A stretch of 30,024 bases of DNA from Chara braunii (Eukaryota; Streptophyta; Charophyceae; Charales; Characeae). A program made the translations under genes and the position numbers. The stretch is taken from the NCBI GenBank assembly GCA_003427395.1, contig BFEA01000215.1:231061-261084 (forward strand), in the 5' to 3' direction. Below the pieces are notes generated by a model that saw only the letters and a program-made list of their open reading frames with translations, ran no database searches and was not told the DNA's origin. This document shows positions 28,981 to 30,024 of this stretch, piece after piece (the first letter of the stretch is position 1; each line of letters starts with the position of its first letter).

Positions 28981-29990
28981 ACATAGCTTTGCATTTCATT
29001 ACAAAAGGAAATGGGGCCGGGAATTCCTCCACAAACAACCCGGAAAAATTAGGAAAATACTCGGACCATTACGCAGCTTTAGGTGCAGGCAGAAATGACC
29101 ACATCTTAGACAATTGTTCCGGACTCAAAAAGAATGGACGACGTGAATGACCCTCTTTCATTGGCTCCAATTTTGAAGTTACCTGTACCAACGCAAACCA
29201 AGGAATTGAGGACAGAACATAAGTGCAAATCAGCGGCAGACCAAGACTGGCAGGATTATGTCAGAAGGCCAGCACCCACTCGGGCTTGACTGCAGCAAAA
29301 TCGGTTAAGGCTCTCTCTAAGCCGCAAGCAGGCGGAGCATTGAAAGAAGGCTCCGCAACCGAAAAATAGCAGGTCGAAGGTGGGTCCTCCAAAACCCCAG
29401 CCTCAGCAGCCCATTCGAAACGTTGCCTGCTATCCGACCCCTGATAAGGGGCGCGGAGGCAATCTGGGCCCCAGTTATTGGTTCGACCAATAGGATCTAG
29501 AGAAAGTAAATAGGTTGGGGCAGAGGCGGAGGCGCCAACCACTCCGTGAGCGCCAGGTTGTTGGCAGGACCGAAAATGAGGTACGGAAAGTGCAGCAGCT
29601 ATTTCATCCGGCCTAAGCGAGTAACCCAGAGGCTTTTCACTTGACGGATTTTGGGCGCAATTGCTGCGAACATTTGGATCTTCGTACCTGCAATGGTGAA
29701 AACATTTCTAGTTCGCGTTCATAGCGCAAAAATCCGGTGAGAAAAGAAAACTTATCTTCAACGGGTATTTTCCTTTTCCAGCCATAGCCGTTTAACCTAC
29801 GTTGTTGTTGCTACCACTCCATAAATTCTATTCCGGGAAGGTGAACCCAGTCAAAATCGTAGTTAGAGGCGCAAGGTGTAAGGATCTTCTCTCATAGGAA
29901 AAAGAGAAGTAACAACCAGTCGGCCAACTTCTTTCCAAGATTACCTCGGGTAGTAGCTTCAGTATATTCACCCTACCATCCTACCTTACC

Positions 29991-29992
<2 letters not shown>
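28981..29992. other. Right flank without a recognised gene
   Basis: A minus-strand open frame of 93 codons (29261-29542) has mixed composition (LSLDPIGRTNNWGPDC, YFSVAEPSFNAPPACG) without low complexity, but I recognise no family and see no splice or promoter context. Nothing else stands out. Confidence 0.3.

Positions 29993-30024
<32 letters not shown>
29993..30024 (+). repeat. Terminal poly(A), 32 bp to window end
   Basis: The window ends inside an uninterrupted A run on the same strand as the nine tracts at 18.2-20.5 kb. Its true length is unknown. Confidence 0.97.

Noticed and set aside
29261-29542. A 93-codon minus-strand frame near the right end
   Set aside because: The composition is plausible but there is no recognisable domain or gene context. 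Not called as a gene.

Overview
This window looks like repeat-dense nuclear DNA from a green plant or streptophyte alga. The evidence is the content: an APE-type LINE, two Ty3/gypsy elements (one with a chromodomain tail), tRNA-Met-type primer binding sites, long (GA)n and poly(A) tracts, and no bacterial gene organisation. The pol of the minus-strand gypsy element reminds me of repeats in the charophyte Chara. That is recall and was not tested. I see no intact cellular gene, rRNA, tRNA or CRISPR array. Almost everything recognisable is a decayed mobile element.

Layout. 1-1284: gene-free DNA with two small tandem duplications. 1285-10809, minus strand: one long decayed LINE. Read from high to low coordinates it has a degenerate zinc knuckle, a very long Pro/Gln-rich ORF1, an unrecognised ORF1 C-terminal domain, an endonuclease containing a 313-bp tandem duplication, a reverse transcriptase with a ruined catalytic motif, a C-terminal Cys/His domain, and a T-rich tract that is probably its poly(A) tail. 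10803-12160, plus strand: ORF1 of a second LINE (DUF4283-like fold plus zinc knuckle), head-to-head with the first. 12271-12622: a duplicated segment with an exact Tn5/Nextera mosaic end (12441-12459) between its copies, so the sequences left and right of it may not be neighbours in the real genome.

12924-15011, plus strand: a chromovirus remnant in which a deletion joins reverse transcriptase directly to the integrase tail and chromodomain. A polypurine tract and a probable 1.2-kb LTR follow. 16523-17842: an unrecognised Ser/Pro-rich reading frame broken by one TGA, followed by AATAAA and poly(A). 18179-20534: AT-rich DNA with nine poly(A) tracts, all on the plus strand and most ending in GGAG, plus two short foldback elements and a 25-N gap inside one poly(A) tract.

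20922-28869, minus strand: a gypsy element with a 1.37-kb 5' LTR, a canonical TGGTATCAGAGC primer binding site, a long leader, and gag, protease, RT, RNase H and integrase. It carries nonsense and frameshift lesions, is cut off inside integrase, and has no recognisable 3' LTR. The leader contains a perfect 54-bp duplication around a single N, probably an assembly join. 28870-30024: flanking DNA with a cluster of GTCCGA palindromes, ending in 32 A residues.

The pol genes here once worked as copy-and-paste machinery (RT and RNase H, with either endonuclease or integrase). None can be functional as written. Many stop codons, and the FADD-to-FTND change in the LINE, fit C-to-T or G-to-A decay typical of methylated, silenced repeats.
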